This document shows, piece after piece, positions 33,315-41,159 of a stretch of 59,837 nt of DNA. Numbering within the stretch: position 1 is the first letter of the stretch; each line of letters begins with the position of its first letter. The notes beneath the pieces were generated by a model. It saw only the letters and a list, made by a program, of their open reading frames with translations, was not told the origin of the DNA and made no database searches. The position numbers and the translations under genes were made by a program. The stretch spans positions 1 through 59,837 of the forward strand of contig NZ_BEWG01000109.1 of NCBI RefSeq assembly GCF_002723835.1, read 5' to 3'. Source of the DNA: Mycobacterium sp. shizuoka-1 (GTDB taxonomy: Bacteria; Actinomycetota; Actinomycetes; Mycobacteriales; Mycobacteriaceae).

Positions 33315-34121
33315 TCACTGGCACTTCTGCTCGATGACAACGGCTTCGGCGACGTCGCGTTTCGGCGCGACCAGCAGCCGGCCCAGTAGGCCCACTGTGC
33401 CTGCGATGGCGCCGACCACGGTCAATGCCGCCAGGTGGACGATCAGCATCGGCGGGTGCTCGACCGAGTGGCGCACCGACAGGTACAGAATTCCCGATCC
33501 GAACAATCCGGCCGCAAAGGCCATCGGCACGACCGGGATCAGCGAGAGCTGCGCCCATCCGCTCAGCTGCGGTGCGACGCGGTAGACCACAATGCCGCTC
33601 ACCAGAGCCGACATCGCGTTGGTGAAGCCGAGGAAGATCGGATAGCCCAGCACCACGAACGGCTGGCTGTCCTGGTACTCGTAGACGTTGAGCACGCTGA
33701 TATAGGTCATCTCTGCCGCGATGGCCATAACCACGATGAACGCGTACATCGTCCACACAGTGCGCATGGTCGGACGTCGGGCGAGGGTGCGGGCGATGAA
33801 CACCGTGGCGCCGCCATAGAACGTCAAGTAGGCCGCGGGCACCCAAATGGGCTGGTGGCTACCGAACGTGGTGTAGAGGTGCCACTGCCCTTGTTCACGA
33901 AACCACAATCCATACAGGTGATCGAACAGCGGCTCCATCAGGCACGTGAGCGTGCCGCTGGCCAGGACCGCCAGCGGCCATCCGATCGACTCTCGGCGGC
34001 ACAGGCGCACCACCCAGACCAGTACCGCCACTGCCAAGCCGAAGGTGAGCGTGGTGGCGACCCATTGGCCGACCGGCCAGACCGGCGTGTCGATTCCGAT
34101 CGTCGTCACGGGTGCCATCAC
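33315..34121 (-). CDS. Polytopic membrane protein, CruF/carotenoid-biosynthesis-like (copy 1 of 3)
   Basis: Integral membrane protein of 268 aa with about seven hydrophobic segments. Its layout matches the proteins at 36664 and 46693: an acidic motif inside the membrane (CLMEPLFDHL), a segment rich in aromatic residues (IWVPAAYLTFYGGA) and a Tyr/Pro motif (YEYQDSQPFVVLGYPIFLG). This E...YxY...QPF...GxP pattern recalls carotenoid 1,2-hydratase CruF-type proteins. It lies nine bases downstream of the AveC-like gene. The biochemical role is unknown; a hydratase or cyclase on a membrane lipid is my guess. The ATG at 34121 is immediately followed by a second ATG. Confidence 0.85.
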   Translation of the reverse strand: MMAPVTTIGIDTPVWPVGQWVATTLTFGLAVAVLVWVVRLCRRESIGWPLAVLASGTLTCLMEPLFDHLYGLWFREQGQWHLYTTFGSHQPIWVPAAYLTFYGGATVFIARTLARRPTMRTVWTMYAFIVVMAIAAEMTYISVLNVYEYQDSQPFVVLGYPIFLGFTNAMSALVSGIVVYRVAPQLSGWAQLSLIPVVPMAFAAGLFGSGILYLSVRHSVEHPPMLIVHLAALTVVGAIAGTVGLLGRLLVAPKRDVAEAVVIEQKCQ

Positions 34122-34130
34122 ATCCTCCGA

Positions 34131-35132
34131 TCAGCCGGGCAGCAGATAGCTGGGCAGGTGGGCATACGACGTTCCGATCAGTCCGAGCCAGTTGAACGGC
34201 AGGTGGTACACGAACACCAAAGTGAGCATGCAGAATCCAAGCACCGCGAAATTCCGGACGTGCGGACGCAGTGAGGGGCGCCACCGCTCGGCTCCGAGCT
34301 CGATCGGCGACTCCCCCGCCGGCCGCTCCTGCGCCTCCATCCGCGCCCAGGTGAAGACGCATCCCACACAGGCGACCAGCACGGACTCATAGATCGGGAA
34401 CTGGTATACCTCCCCCGGCCACAAGGTCAAGGGCTCATAGGTTTTGGCGAAGGCGTAGGCGTGCGTCGTTCTGATCACCACGTTCTCCACCACAAAATCG
34501 AAAATGAATTCGAAAATAAAGACAAAAACGAACAGCCGGAACTTCGACATGGCCGGCCACCGTCGCCGCACGCGCTGCGCCTCGTGGCAGGCCACGATGG
34601 CCACGCCCGCACAGAAGTAGATGTACATGGGCGGGCCCCAGATCAACGACTCCGCGTAACGACTCGGTGCGTCCGGATTATGAAACGGCAGGAATCGGAC
34701 CCAGACCCCGCGATTGACGTTGGCGCTGTTCCAGGCGAACAGGTACTGCTGCACGTTGAGGAAGGCATCGGCGACGAAGCAGATGATGCCCCCGATGACG
34801 AACTTGCCGTCGAGGCCGAGCGAGCCGGTCTCCCGCAGCGGCTTGACCACGCAGTACCAGACGAACGCCGCCATCACCGCCAGGCTGATCGCCTCGAAAA
34901 TTCGCAGTGCGACCAGCCGCCAGTCCTCCATGACGTCGGGCCCGATGCGGGGCGCCGGTGTGAATTCCTCACCCGAGCTCACCCAACGCACAACGACTTC
35001 GACGCAGATGACAAACCACGCGGCGCCGATGAGGGCCAGGAACGTCGCGGGCCCCTGCCGTCCGAGCGGTGGCGGATCCGACCGATCCGGCTTCTCAATG
35101 ACAGCGTCACCGGGGCTCGAGGCCAAGGACAT
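34131..35132 (-). CDS. AveC-like (spirocyclase family) membrane protein, copy 1 of 2
   Basis: Membrane protein of 333 aa with about seven hydrophobic segments, resembling the AveC spirocyclase-like family named after the avermectin spiroketal-forming dehydratase/cyclase. It shares with the protein at 42769 the segments RWVSSGEEF/RWVTSDTQF, YAESLIWGPP/YAEGLAWFVP, VYQFPIYESV/PYQFPVYESL and a C-terminal PSYLLPG. One membrane segment is unusually Phe-rich and is encoded by AT-rich codons (about 34480-34535). It is the first gene of a two-gene operon divergent from a TetR gene. AveC-family members in actinobacteria are mostly uncharacterised. Confidence 0.88.
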   Translation of the reverse strand: MSLASSPGDAVIEKPDRSDPPPLGRQGPATFLALIGAAWFVICVEVVVRWVSSGEEFTPAPRIGPDVMEDWRLVALRIFEAISLAVMAAFVWYCVVKPLRETGSLGLDGKFVIGGIICFVADAFLNVQQYLFAWNSANVNRGVWVRFLPFHNPDAPSRYAESLIWGPPMYIYFCAGVAIVACHEAQRVRRRWPAMSKFRLFVFVFIFEFIFDFVVENVVIRTTHAYAFAKTYEPLTLWPGEVYQFPIYESVLVACVGCVFTWARMEAQERPAGESPIELGAERWRPSLRPHVRNFAVLGFCMLTLVFVYHLPFNWLGLIGTSYAHLPSYLLPG

Positions 35133-35242
35133 CGCGAGAACCTCCAGTAGACAAACCAGGCAATTTGTAATCGACTAGGCGATAATGACGCCATGCAGGC
35201 CATCGTGTCAACGGGCACGTCCAACCCGAATAGCGCGCCGAC
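35133..35242. promoter_or_regulatory. Divergent promoter/operator between AveC-like and TetR genes
   Basis: An imperfect inverted repeat, TAATCG at 35168-35173 and CGATAA at 35180-35185, lies in the AT-rich centre. GATAAT at 35181-35186 fits a plus-strand -10 for the TetR gene. The layout suits TetR autoregulation together with control of the AveC-like operon. Confidence 0.45.
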
Positions 35243-35842
35243 ATGACTCAGACCCCACGGGAAGCAGCCCGGGGCCGGGTAGTCAGGTCGGCGCGGGAGT
35301 TGTTCCGCTCCAGAGGAATACGAGCAGTCACGATGACGGATGTCGCCCGCGGCGCCGGCTACAGCCGACAGATGGTGTACAAGGTGTTCTTCGATCGTCG
35401 CGAGTTGGTATTGGCCGCAGCGATCGAGCGGATTGTCGAAATCGCCGATGCGGCCACCCCCGGCGCCAGCGTTCCGGACGGGAGTTTCACCGAATCGTTC
35501 GTCGAACTCTCCGTCCAGATCATCGAGACGCTGCGCAACGACCCCGAGTTGTCGGCACTACTCGGCGACGGCAGTCCGATCACCGCACACGAGGCGCTGT
35601 GGGAGCCGGAACTGGTAGAGCGTGCCGTGCGGTTCTGGCAGCCTTGGCTCGATCATGGCCGCTCGCGGCACCTGCTTCGCGACGACTTGTCGAATCGAGA
35701 TCTATCCGACTGGCTGCACACCGTGTACGCGTCGATCATCCTGCGCCGCAACATCCCACCGGACGACGAGCGGGCGATGATCGAACGTTTTGTGATGACG
35801 TCGCTGGCGATGGCCGGCGCCGTCCACCCTCACCTGCCGTAG
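35243..35842 (+). CDS. TetR-family regulator
   Basis: Repressor-type protein of 199 aa. The helix-turn-helix is RSRGIRAVTMTDVARGAGYS followed by RQMVYKVFFDRRELVLAA at residues about 23-65, and the rest is a helical ligand domain. It is divergent from the AveC-like gene at 35132, which it probably controls. Its last 13 bases overlap the end of the convergent TetR gene at 35830-36456, a tight tail-to-tail arrangement of two regulators that flank the two halves of the membrane-protein cluster. Confidence 0.92.
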   Translation: MTQTPREAARGRVVRSARELFRSRGIRAVTMTDVARGAGYSRQMVYKVFFDRRELVLAAAIERIVEIADAATPGASVPDGSFTESFVELSVQIIETLRNDPELSALLGDGSPITAHEALWEPELVERAVRFWQPWLDHGRSRHLLRDDLSNRDLSDWLHTVYASIILRRNIPPDDERAMIERFVMTSLAMAGAVHPHLP

Positions 35843-36456
35843 AGGGTGCCGTTCCACATCGCCACAAGCGGGTCGACCATGGCCTCCTCGTCGGTGAGTT
35901 CGGGATCCACCCCCATGCCGGCGATGTGGAGCACCCGCTCGGTGCTCCAGAAGAGGGTGGCCGCCAACGTACGGCTGGGCAGATCCGAGGTGATCAGTCC
36001 CGCCGCACGTTCCCGATCGATTTCCGCCGCTCCGGCGGCGACGAAGCGCTCCACGACCGCCAGCCACAGCGAGCGAAGCGCGGGTTCGCTGTGCCAGTGC
36101 TGATTTGCCGCCTGTAGCACGGCACGGTGCTGGTGCCAGGCACGCGTCACCGCACGGATGCTGCGCTCCAACGCGATTGACGGCGAATCGTCGGGCGAGC
36201 GTTCGAGAAACGGCTGCACCGTGCCGAAAATGTCCTCCATCGCCGCTTCGAGCAGACCGGACAGGACCGAGAACTTCGAGGCGAAGTAGAAGTAGAACGT
36301 CGCGCGCGAGATGTTCGCCTCGGTGAGGATCTGCGCCACGCTGATGTCGCTGAACGCGTGCCGCTCCATCAGCCGCCCCGTCGCCGCGTAGATGGCATCG
36401 ACTGGCGGCACCCCGTTGAGATCAACCGAGCGTGGTCGACGCGTCGCCTCAGTCAT
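35830..36456 (-). CDS. TetR-family regulator
   Basis: TetR protein of 208 aa. The helix-turn-helix reads HAFSDISVAQILTEANISRA followed by TFYFYFASKFSVLSGLL. The ligand domain contains WHQHRAVLQAANQHW. The ATG at 36456 (MTEATRRPRSVDLNG) is preferred to the open frame reaching 36588, whose first part crosses the AT-rich promoter region. It is divergent from the five-gene membrane/CrtI/CoxIII operon beginning at 36664 and so is its likely repressor. Confidence 0.9.
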   Translation of the reverse strand: MTEATRRPRSVDLNGVPPVDAIYAATGRLMERHAFSDISVAQILTEANISRATFYFYFASKFSVLSGLLEAAMEDIFGTVQPFLERSPDDSPSIALERSIRAVTRAWHQHRAVLQAANQHWHSEPALRSLWLAVVERFVAAGAAEIDRERAAGLITSDLPSRTLAATLFWSTERVLHIAGMGVDPELTDEEAMVDPLVAMWNGTLYGR

Positions 36457-36663
36457 CGCTGTCACCTTACCGTCGTCAACACCCGCGCCGGGCAGCGCGT
36501 CCCTCCAATTTAATCCGATTTCAAATTGGGTATACACAATGTCTAGACACGATGTTAGTGTGAGCTGGTCCACAGTGCCGGGCGGCACCGCGACCGCGGG
36601 TTACCGAAGAAACCGCACGTCAGCGGGCACGCGGAAGCCAGATCCTAAGGAGACGCCGAACCC
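36457..36663. promoter_or_regulatory. Divergent promoter region with two candidate operators
   Basis: Between the TetR gene and the 36664 operon lie an inverted repeat with perfect seven-base arms, CCAATTT at 36505-36511 and AAATTGG at 36523-36529, and a perfect 10-base palindrome TGTCTAGACA at 36540-36549. Both sit in a short AT-rich island. AAGGAG at about 36646-36651 is the ribosome-binding site of the membrane-protein gene. Confidence 0.55.
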
Positions 36664-37698
36664 ATGAGTCCGATATTGAGCGCGAGCTGGTCGCCCCTGG
36701 TCCAAGGCCAGGGCTGGCCGCCGAACATCCAGCCGGCCCCCGGTGACTTCAGCGTCAGCCTGGGTGCTGAGATCGCCTTCTTCCTCATCGCCGGAGCGTT
36801 GGTCATGGTCCTCGCGTTGCCGTGGGCGATTCGGGCCGCGGTGAAGAGTCGCAACTTCATCCCGCTGATCGTGATGGCCAGCGGTCTGATCTGCAGCCTG
36901 CTCGAACCGATGCTCGACCTGCTCGGGCACCTGCACTGGGCCAACAACCTGATGCCGGCGTTCACCAATTTCGGCATCACCGTGCCCCTGCTGATCCCCC
37001 CGTGCTACGTGGCGTTTCTGGGGCTGGAGGCGTACTTCTGCTACTTCGTGATCCGCAACGGCGCCCACGCCAGTCATTTCGTGATGCTGCTGGGCATGGG
37101 AATCGTCACCGATGCCGTCATGGAGACCGCAGGCATCAACCTCGGCACCTACCTCTACTACGGCGTGCAGCCGTTCAGCTTCCTGAACTTCCCGTACTGG
37201 TGGGGCTTCATCAACGGCGGCTCCTTCGTCACGATCGGCGCGATTCTCGCCTACGCCGTTCCGAGACTCAAAGGTGCACAACAGCTTCTGCTCCTGCTGG
37301 TGGCTCCGTTCGGCATGATGGTCGCCTACTTCGGCGTGGGCTTTCCGCATATCCTGATCCACAACTCCACCTTGCCCACCCCGGTGCGCTGGCTGGGCGC
37401 CGCGGTCATGATGGCCATGATGGTCGGCTGGATGTTCATCCTGCACCGGCTCGTCGGCGTGCCGAATGACCGACCCGCGCCCAAGTGGACCTTCTGGCGG
37501 GTCTTCGCCTACGGCAAGTTCATCCCGACCCGTCAGGGCCGTCAGGCACTGTGGCGCAAGATGTGCGAGGAGGGTGGCGTCAAACCCGGCGACGGGATCG
37601 CCGTCGACCCGGAGGATCCGGCTCAGGCCATCCCGGTCGGCCCGACGATCCTCCTCGACGGCGCACAGCACACCCGCCAGCCCGCGGGCACCCTCTAA
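36664..37698 (+). CDS. Polytopic membrane protein, CruF/carotenoid-biosynthesis-like (copy 2 of 3)
   Basis: Membrane protein of 344 aa with seven to eight hydrophobic segments and a charged C-terminal tail of about 70 residues. Shared features with copies 1 and 3 are the acidic motif CSLLEPMLDLLG, the aromatic segment IPPCYVAFLGLE and METAGINLGTYLYYGVQPF with FPYWWGFINGG. The E...G.Y.YYG...P.WW pattern is close to that of CruF-type carotenoid hydratases. It is the first gene of the operon and is followed by a stable hairpin at 37711-37745 before the CrtI-like gene. Function unknown. Confidence 0.86.
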   Translation: MSPILSASWSPLVQGQGWPPNIQPAPGDFSVSLGAEIAFFLIAGALVMVLALPWAIRAAVKSRNFIPLIVMASGLICSLLEPMLDLLGHLHWANNLMPAFTNFGITVPLLIPPCYVAFLGLEAYFCYFVIRNGAHASHFVMLLGMGIVTDAVMETAGINLGTYLYYGVQPFSFLNFPYWWGFINGGSFVTIGAILAYAVPRLKGAQQLLLLLVAPFGMMVAYFGVGFPHILIHNSTLPTPVRWLGAAVMMAMMVGWMFILHRLVGVPNDRPAPKWTFWRVFAYGKFIPTRQGRQALWRKMCEEGGVKPGDGIAVDPEDPAQAIPVGPTILLDGAQHTRQPAGTL

Positions 37699-37710
37699 CC
37701 CGCGAAACGG

Positions 37711-37745
37711 TGGGCCGGTTCCGAGAGAAATTCGGTTCCGGCCCA
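37711..37745 (+). terminator. Long hairpin between the membrane-protein and CrtI-like genes
   Basis: TGGGCCGG (37711-37718) pairs with CCGGCCCA (37738-37745) and CCGA (37721-37724) with TCGG (37732-37735), separated by a TT/TT internal bulge and a seven-base loop. It starts 13 bases after the stop codon. No T-run follows, so it may attenuate or stabilise rather than fully terminate the transcript. Confidence 0.5.
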
Positions 37746-37787
37746 TCGCTTTCGGTCCGCCATCCCGATCTCCGATGAGGTTTTGCC

Positions 37788-39500
37788 ATGTCACATCCTG
37801 CCCAGACCCCGCGTGAAGCCGACGTCGTCGTCGTCGGATCCGGGCACAACGGTCTCGTCGCCGCAGCCTATTTGGCCAAAGCGGGGCTTAATGTCCTGGT
37901 CGTCGAGGCCGCCGCCACCGCAGGCGGTATGACGTCGACGAACTCGTTTGCCCCGGAAGCTCCCGAGTACACCATCAACGAAGCCTCGATACAGGCATCG
38001 CTGTTCCGCACCACGACGATCAACAGCGACCTGGAGTTGTCGACGCGCTACGGACTGCGTCAGACAGTCATCGACCCCGCGCACTTCCAGCTCGCCGCCG
38101 ACGGCAGCTCGCTGGGACTGTGGCGCGATCCCCGCAAGACGGCCGCCGAACTCGAATACTTCTCCCGCAAGGACGCACGTGCCCTGATCGAGCTGTACGA
38201 GGTGATCGACGCGGCCGTCGAGATCGGCCTGCCGATGATGCAGACCAACGTCGTGGCGCCCGATATCACCGCGATTCTCAAGGCGGCCAAGGGTGTCGCC
38301 AAGAATCGTCGACAGCTCAGCGCGATCGGGCGATGGATGGCCAGCTCGCAGACCGAGGCCGTCGAGGAAAGCTTCGAACACGACATGATCCGGGCACCGT
38401 TGCTGACCTCGCTCCCGTTCATGCCCTTCGACGCCGACCTGTCCGGATGGTCGCTGATTTACCTCGGGGTGCTGTCCAAGTACGGCGTCGCGATGTTCCA
38501 TGGTGGCACCGGTTCGCTGCCCAAGGCGCTCATCGGGGTGATCAAGGACAACGGCGGCGACATCATCACCAGCTCGCCCGTCGAACAACTGATCGTCGAA
38601 CACAACCGCTGCGTCGGCGTCCGGGTCCGCGGCGGCGCGGAAATCCGTGCCCGACGAGGTGTTCTGACCGCCTGCAGCCCCAAGACAACGCTGACCCGGC
38701 TGCTCCCCCGCGGAATTCTCGAACACAAGAAACAAGTGGCGGCCGATCACATCCCGACCCGCAAGCGCGGCATCGCCGATGCGAAGGTGAACGTGGCGTT
38801 GTCCGGGCGGGTGGACATGTCCAAGCACGAGAAGTGGCGCGGCGACGGTATCGACCTACGACTGGCGTGCAACTGCTACCACACCTACGAGCAGGCCAAG
38901 GCGGCCGCGAAAGCCTGTGTGCGTGGCCAGGTACCGGATGCCATCCCCGGACTGGCTCAGGTGACCAACGCGTTCGATCCGTCGATGTCGCCCCCGGGCA
39001 AGGACCTGTGGTGGTTTTGGACGGGCTTGACGCCGTCGTTTCCCGAAGAGGGCTGGGATGTGGCGCGCAAGAAGATCACCGACAGCATCATCAAAGACGC
39101 CGACGAGTACTACAAGGGCGTCGACGACCTGCAGGTCGCGGTCCGGCCGCTGGTTCTGCCCGACATCGAGGAACGATTCTGGGCCATCGACGGTTCGGTC
39201 TACCACGTGGACCCGACCATCAGCCGGTTCGGGCCCAACAAGCCGGTCAGCGGATTCGCCGGCTACCGCACCCCGGTGGAGGGCTTGTTCCTGACCGGAT
39301 CGGGCACACACCCGGTCGCCGGCATCAGCGGTATGCCAGGTCAGAATGCCGCACGCACGATGCTCAAACAGTTCCGGCTGGAGGATCAGGGCGGACGCCT
39401 CGGCGCTCTCAAGGACCGCCTGCGCCGGGAACGCCGCCGCGCCACGCTCATCGAGAACGTCTACGAGAGCGGCCCGAACGATCCCTTCCCCGGCCAATGA
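37788..39500 (+). CDS. CrtI-like FAD-dependent oxidoreductase (long form)
   Basis: Flavoprotein of 570 aa of the phytoene-desaturase-like superfamily. FAD-binding motif VVVVGSGHNGLVAAAYLAKA, then VVEAAATAGGMTSTN, and C-terminal block LFLTGSGTHPVAGISGMPGQ. It is clearly related to the protein at 41160-42755: both share GGMTSTN, KHEKWRG/RHEKWRG, VYHVDPxIxRFGPxKP and the GxGTHPVxG block. An Arg-rich C-terminal tail follows. The stop overlaps the start of the paired membrane protein by four bases (ATGA). It probably oxidises, desaturates or isomerises a hydrophobic membrane substrate. Confidence 0.92.
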   Translation: MSHPAQTPREADVVVVGSGHNGLVAAAYLAKAGLNVLVVEAAATAGGMTSTNSFAPEAPEYTINEASIQASLFRTTTINSDLELSTRYGLRQTVIDPAHFQLAADGSSLGLWRDPRKTAAELEYFSRKDARALIELYEVIDAAVEIGLPMMQTNVVAPDITAILKAAKGVAKNRRQLSAIGRWMASSQTEAVEESFEHDMIRAPLLTSLPFMPFDADLSGWSLIYLGVLSKYGVAMFHGGTGSLPKALIGVIKDNGGDIITSSPVEQLIVEHNRCVGVRVRGGAEIRARRGVLTACSPKTTLTRLLPRGILEHKKQVAADHIPTRKRGIADAKVNVALSGRVDMSKHEKWRGDGIDLRLACNCYHTYEQAKAAAKACVRGQVPDAIPGLAQVTNAFDPSMSPPGKDLWWFWTGLTPSFPEEGWDVARKKITDSIIKDADEYYKGVDDLQVAVRPLVLPDIEERFWAIDGSVYHVDPTISRFGPNKPVSGFAGYRTPVEGLFLTGSGTHPVAGISGMPGQNAARTMLKQFRLEDQGGRLGALKDRLRRERRRATLIENVYESGPNDPFPGQ

Positions 39501-40204
39501 CCCGTGACATCCAGCGCACCATGGCGGTCTGCGGTGCGGTGTTCGTGCTGCTGCTGTTCCCGGCCATCATCATGATCGGGCTGCTGCCGCCGATGTCACC
39601 CATGCGGACCGCTGACGAGGTAGCCCAGTTCTGGTCCACCGACACCGGCCTCAAACGGATGGGTCTGGTGATCATGCTGGCCGCGGCGGGCCTGCAGGCG
39701 CCGTTCGGCGCACTGATGGCGGTCCGCATTCGGCAGATGGAGGGCACCCGATACTCGGCGCTGGCCTACACCCAGCTGGTCGGGACCGGCCTGGCCGTGG
39801 TGGCGATTCTGTTGCCCACCTTCGCCTTCGCGGCCGCGTCCTACCGACCGGAACGCGATCCGCAAATCACCCAGGCGCTCAATGATCTGGGGTGGCTGCC
39901 GTTCGTGATGAACTGGCCGGCCGCCACCATCCAATGCGTGGCCGTCGGCTTCGCGATCTTCGGCGCCAAGACGATCGTGTGGCCGCGGTGGTTGGGGTAC
40001 TTCAACGTGTGGTGCGCCTTTATCTTCGCCGCCGGCGGGCTGGTGGTGCTCTTCAAGGACGGGGTCTTCGCCTGGAACGGGTTGCTGGCGTTCTGGTTGG
40101 TCGCGGTGTTCTTCGGAGTCTGGTTCCTGGTGATGTCGTGGCAGTTGTGGATCAGCACCTCTGGCGACGAAAGCCACGCGGCACAGCGGGTATCGGCATC
40201 ATGA
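39497..40204 (+). CDS. Polytopic membrane protein paired with a CrtI-like enzyme (paralogue of 15517)
   Basis: Membrane protein of 235 aa, start ATG at 39497 overlapping the flavoprotein stop. It has about six hydrophobic segments and the motifs YRPERDPQITQALNDLGW, PRWLGYFNVW and FKDGVFAWNG, matching the protein at 15517-16230 position for position. Its last four bases overlap the start of the NorE-like gene. No named family is recognised with confidence. The same two-gene unit at two loci suggests a physical complex with the flavoprotein, possibly for electron transfer to quinone or for substrate access from the membrane. Confidence 0.88.
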   Translation: MTRDIQRTMAVCGAVFVLLLFPAIIMIGLLPPMSPMRTADEVAQFWSTDTGLKRMGLVIMLAAAGLQAPFGALMAVRIRQMEGTRYSALAYTQLVGTGLAVVAILLPTFAFAAASYRPERDPQITQALNDLGWLPFVMNWPAATIQCVAVGFAIFGAKTIVWPRWLGYFNVWCAFIFAAGGLVVLFKDGVFAWNGLLAFWLVAVFFGVWFLVMSWQLWISTSGDESHAAQRVSAS

Positions 40205-40794
40205 CCACGCTGGACGACGTCGAGCCCGGCCACACGCGCGAGCATCGGATTCCCGGCGAGGAGGGCATCTGGGTCTTCGTGCTCGGCGACATGACGGTGT
40301 TCGCGTTGTTCTTCGCCACGTTTATGTATTCGCGCGGCAAGAACCCCGAATCGTTCGCGGCCGCGCACGCCGATCTGCACGTCGCCCTGGGGACGACGAA
40401 TACCGTTCTGCTGCTGACGAGTTCACTCCTTGTTGCGCTCGGCGTGCACCGGGTGCTGGCCGGTGCGCACCACCAAGCAACCCGGCTGTTCGCGATCGCG
40501 ATGACTTGCGGGGCCGGATTCGTGGCCGTCAAAGCCGTCGAGTGGGGCGCATTGTTCCGCGCCGGCAAGAGCGTGGCCAGTGGCGAATACTTCTCGTACT
40601 ACTTCGTGTTCACCGGCATCCACCTGATGCACGTGCTGATCGGTGTGGCGATCTTGGTCCGGATGATCGTCCTCACCCGCCGGCAGGCTCTCACCGGGCC
40701 GCAGCGGCGGCTGTGTGAAACCGGCGGAATCTTCTGGCACATGGTCGATCTGCTCTGGGTCGTCTTGTTCGCGCTGTTCTACCTGGTGAGGTGA
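40201..40794 (+). CDS. Cytochrome c oxidase subunit III-like protein (NorE type)
   Basis: Membrane protein of 197 aa with five hydrophobic segments. It begins MTTLDDVEPGHTREHRIPGE and has EEGIWVFVLGDMTVFALFF, FVAVKAVEWG, YYFVFTGIHLMHVLIG and GGIFWHMVDLLWVVLF, the conserved landmarks of haem-copper oxidase subunit III, in the short NorE-like form. No subunit I or II gene occurs in the window. It overlaps both neighbours by four bases, so it belongs to the CrtI-like operon. NorE-type proteins are accessory to nitric-oxide reductase elsewhere; here the partner is unclear. Confidence 0.9.
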   Translation: MTTLDDVEPGHTREHRIPGEEGIWVFVLGDMTVFALFFATFMYSRGKNPESFAAAHADLHVALGTTNTVLLLTSSLLVALGVHRVLAGAHHQATRLFAIAMTCGAGFVAVKAVEWGALFRAGKSVASGEYFSYYFVFTGIHLMHVLIGVAILVRMIVLTRRQALTGPQRRLCETGGIFWHMVDLLWVVLFALFYLVR

Positions 40795-41066
40795 CGATGT
40801 CGACTACGCGTCGGTTGACCCTGGTGTGGGCGGTTCTACTGGCTCTGACGTTCGGGTCGTTTCTGGTGGGAGTCGAGCAGGGCGCCGACTCCGCGGGAGC
40901 CGCGGCCTTCGTGATCATCGGGATCGCCCTGCTCAAGGTGCGCCTGATCGGTGTGCACTTCATGGACCTGCGGGTTGCCCCGACCGCACTGCGCATGCTG
41001 TTCGAAGGCTATGTGCTCGCGGTCTTCGTGGCGCTGGCCGTCCTCGACCTGGTCATCACACCATGA
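40791..41066 (+). CDS. Small cytochrome c oxidase subunit IV-like protein (NorF type)
   Basis: Protein of 91 aa with three hydrophobic segments. It fits the prokaryotic COX4/NorF-like group: TRRLTLVWAVLLALT, a second segment with IIGIALLKVRLIGVHFMDLR, and a third near the C terminus. Start GTG at 40791 overlaps the upstream stop (GTGA); ATG at 40797 is an alternative. NorE-like and NorF-like proteins commonly occur as a pair. It is the last gene of the five-gene operon. Confidence 0.85.
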   Translation: MTMSTTRRLTLVWAVLLALTFGSFLVGVEQGADSAGAAAFVIIGIALLKVRLIGVHFMDLRVAPTALRMLFEGYVLAVFVALAVLDLVITP

Positions 41067-41087
41067 TTGCGCTTGTCCCGTCCCGCA

Positions 41088-41148
41088 CCGAGCGTGGGCC
41101 CTGTCGTCGATGCGAGGCACCGGAATACCCGACAACCCCCACGCTCGG
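41088..41148. terminator. Bidirectional terminator-like hairpin between convergent operons
   Basis: CCGAGCGTGGG at 41088-41098 and CCCACGCTCGG at 41138-41148 are perfect 11-base arms separated by 39 bases. They lie between the NorF-like gene (ends 41066) and the convergent flavoprotein gene (ends 41160), where a shared terminator is expected. Confidence 0.55.
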
Positions 41149-41159
41149 CGACGGCCGCC

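Noticed and set aside
38120..40204. Open frame of 694 codons overlapping the CrtI-like gene
   Set aside because: The first two thirds are an Arg-rich shadow of the flavoprotein. Only the last 235 codons, from the ATG at 39497, are a real membrane protein.
40201..41066. A complete terminal oxidase locus
   Set aside because: Only subunit III-like and IV-like genes are present, with no subunit I or II within the window.
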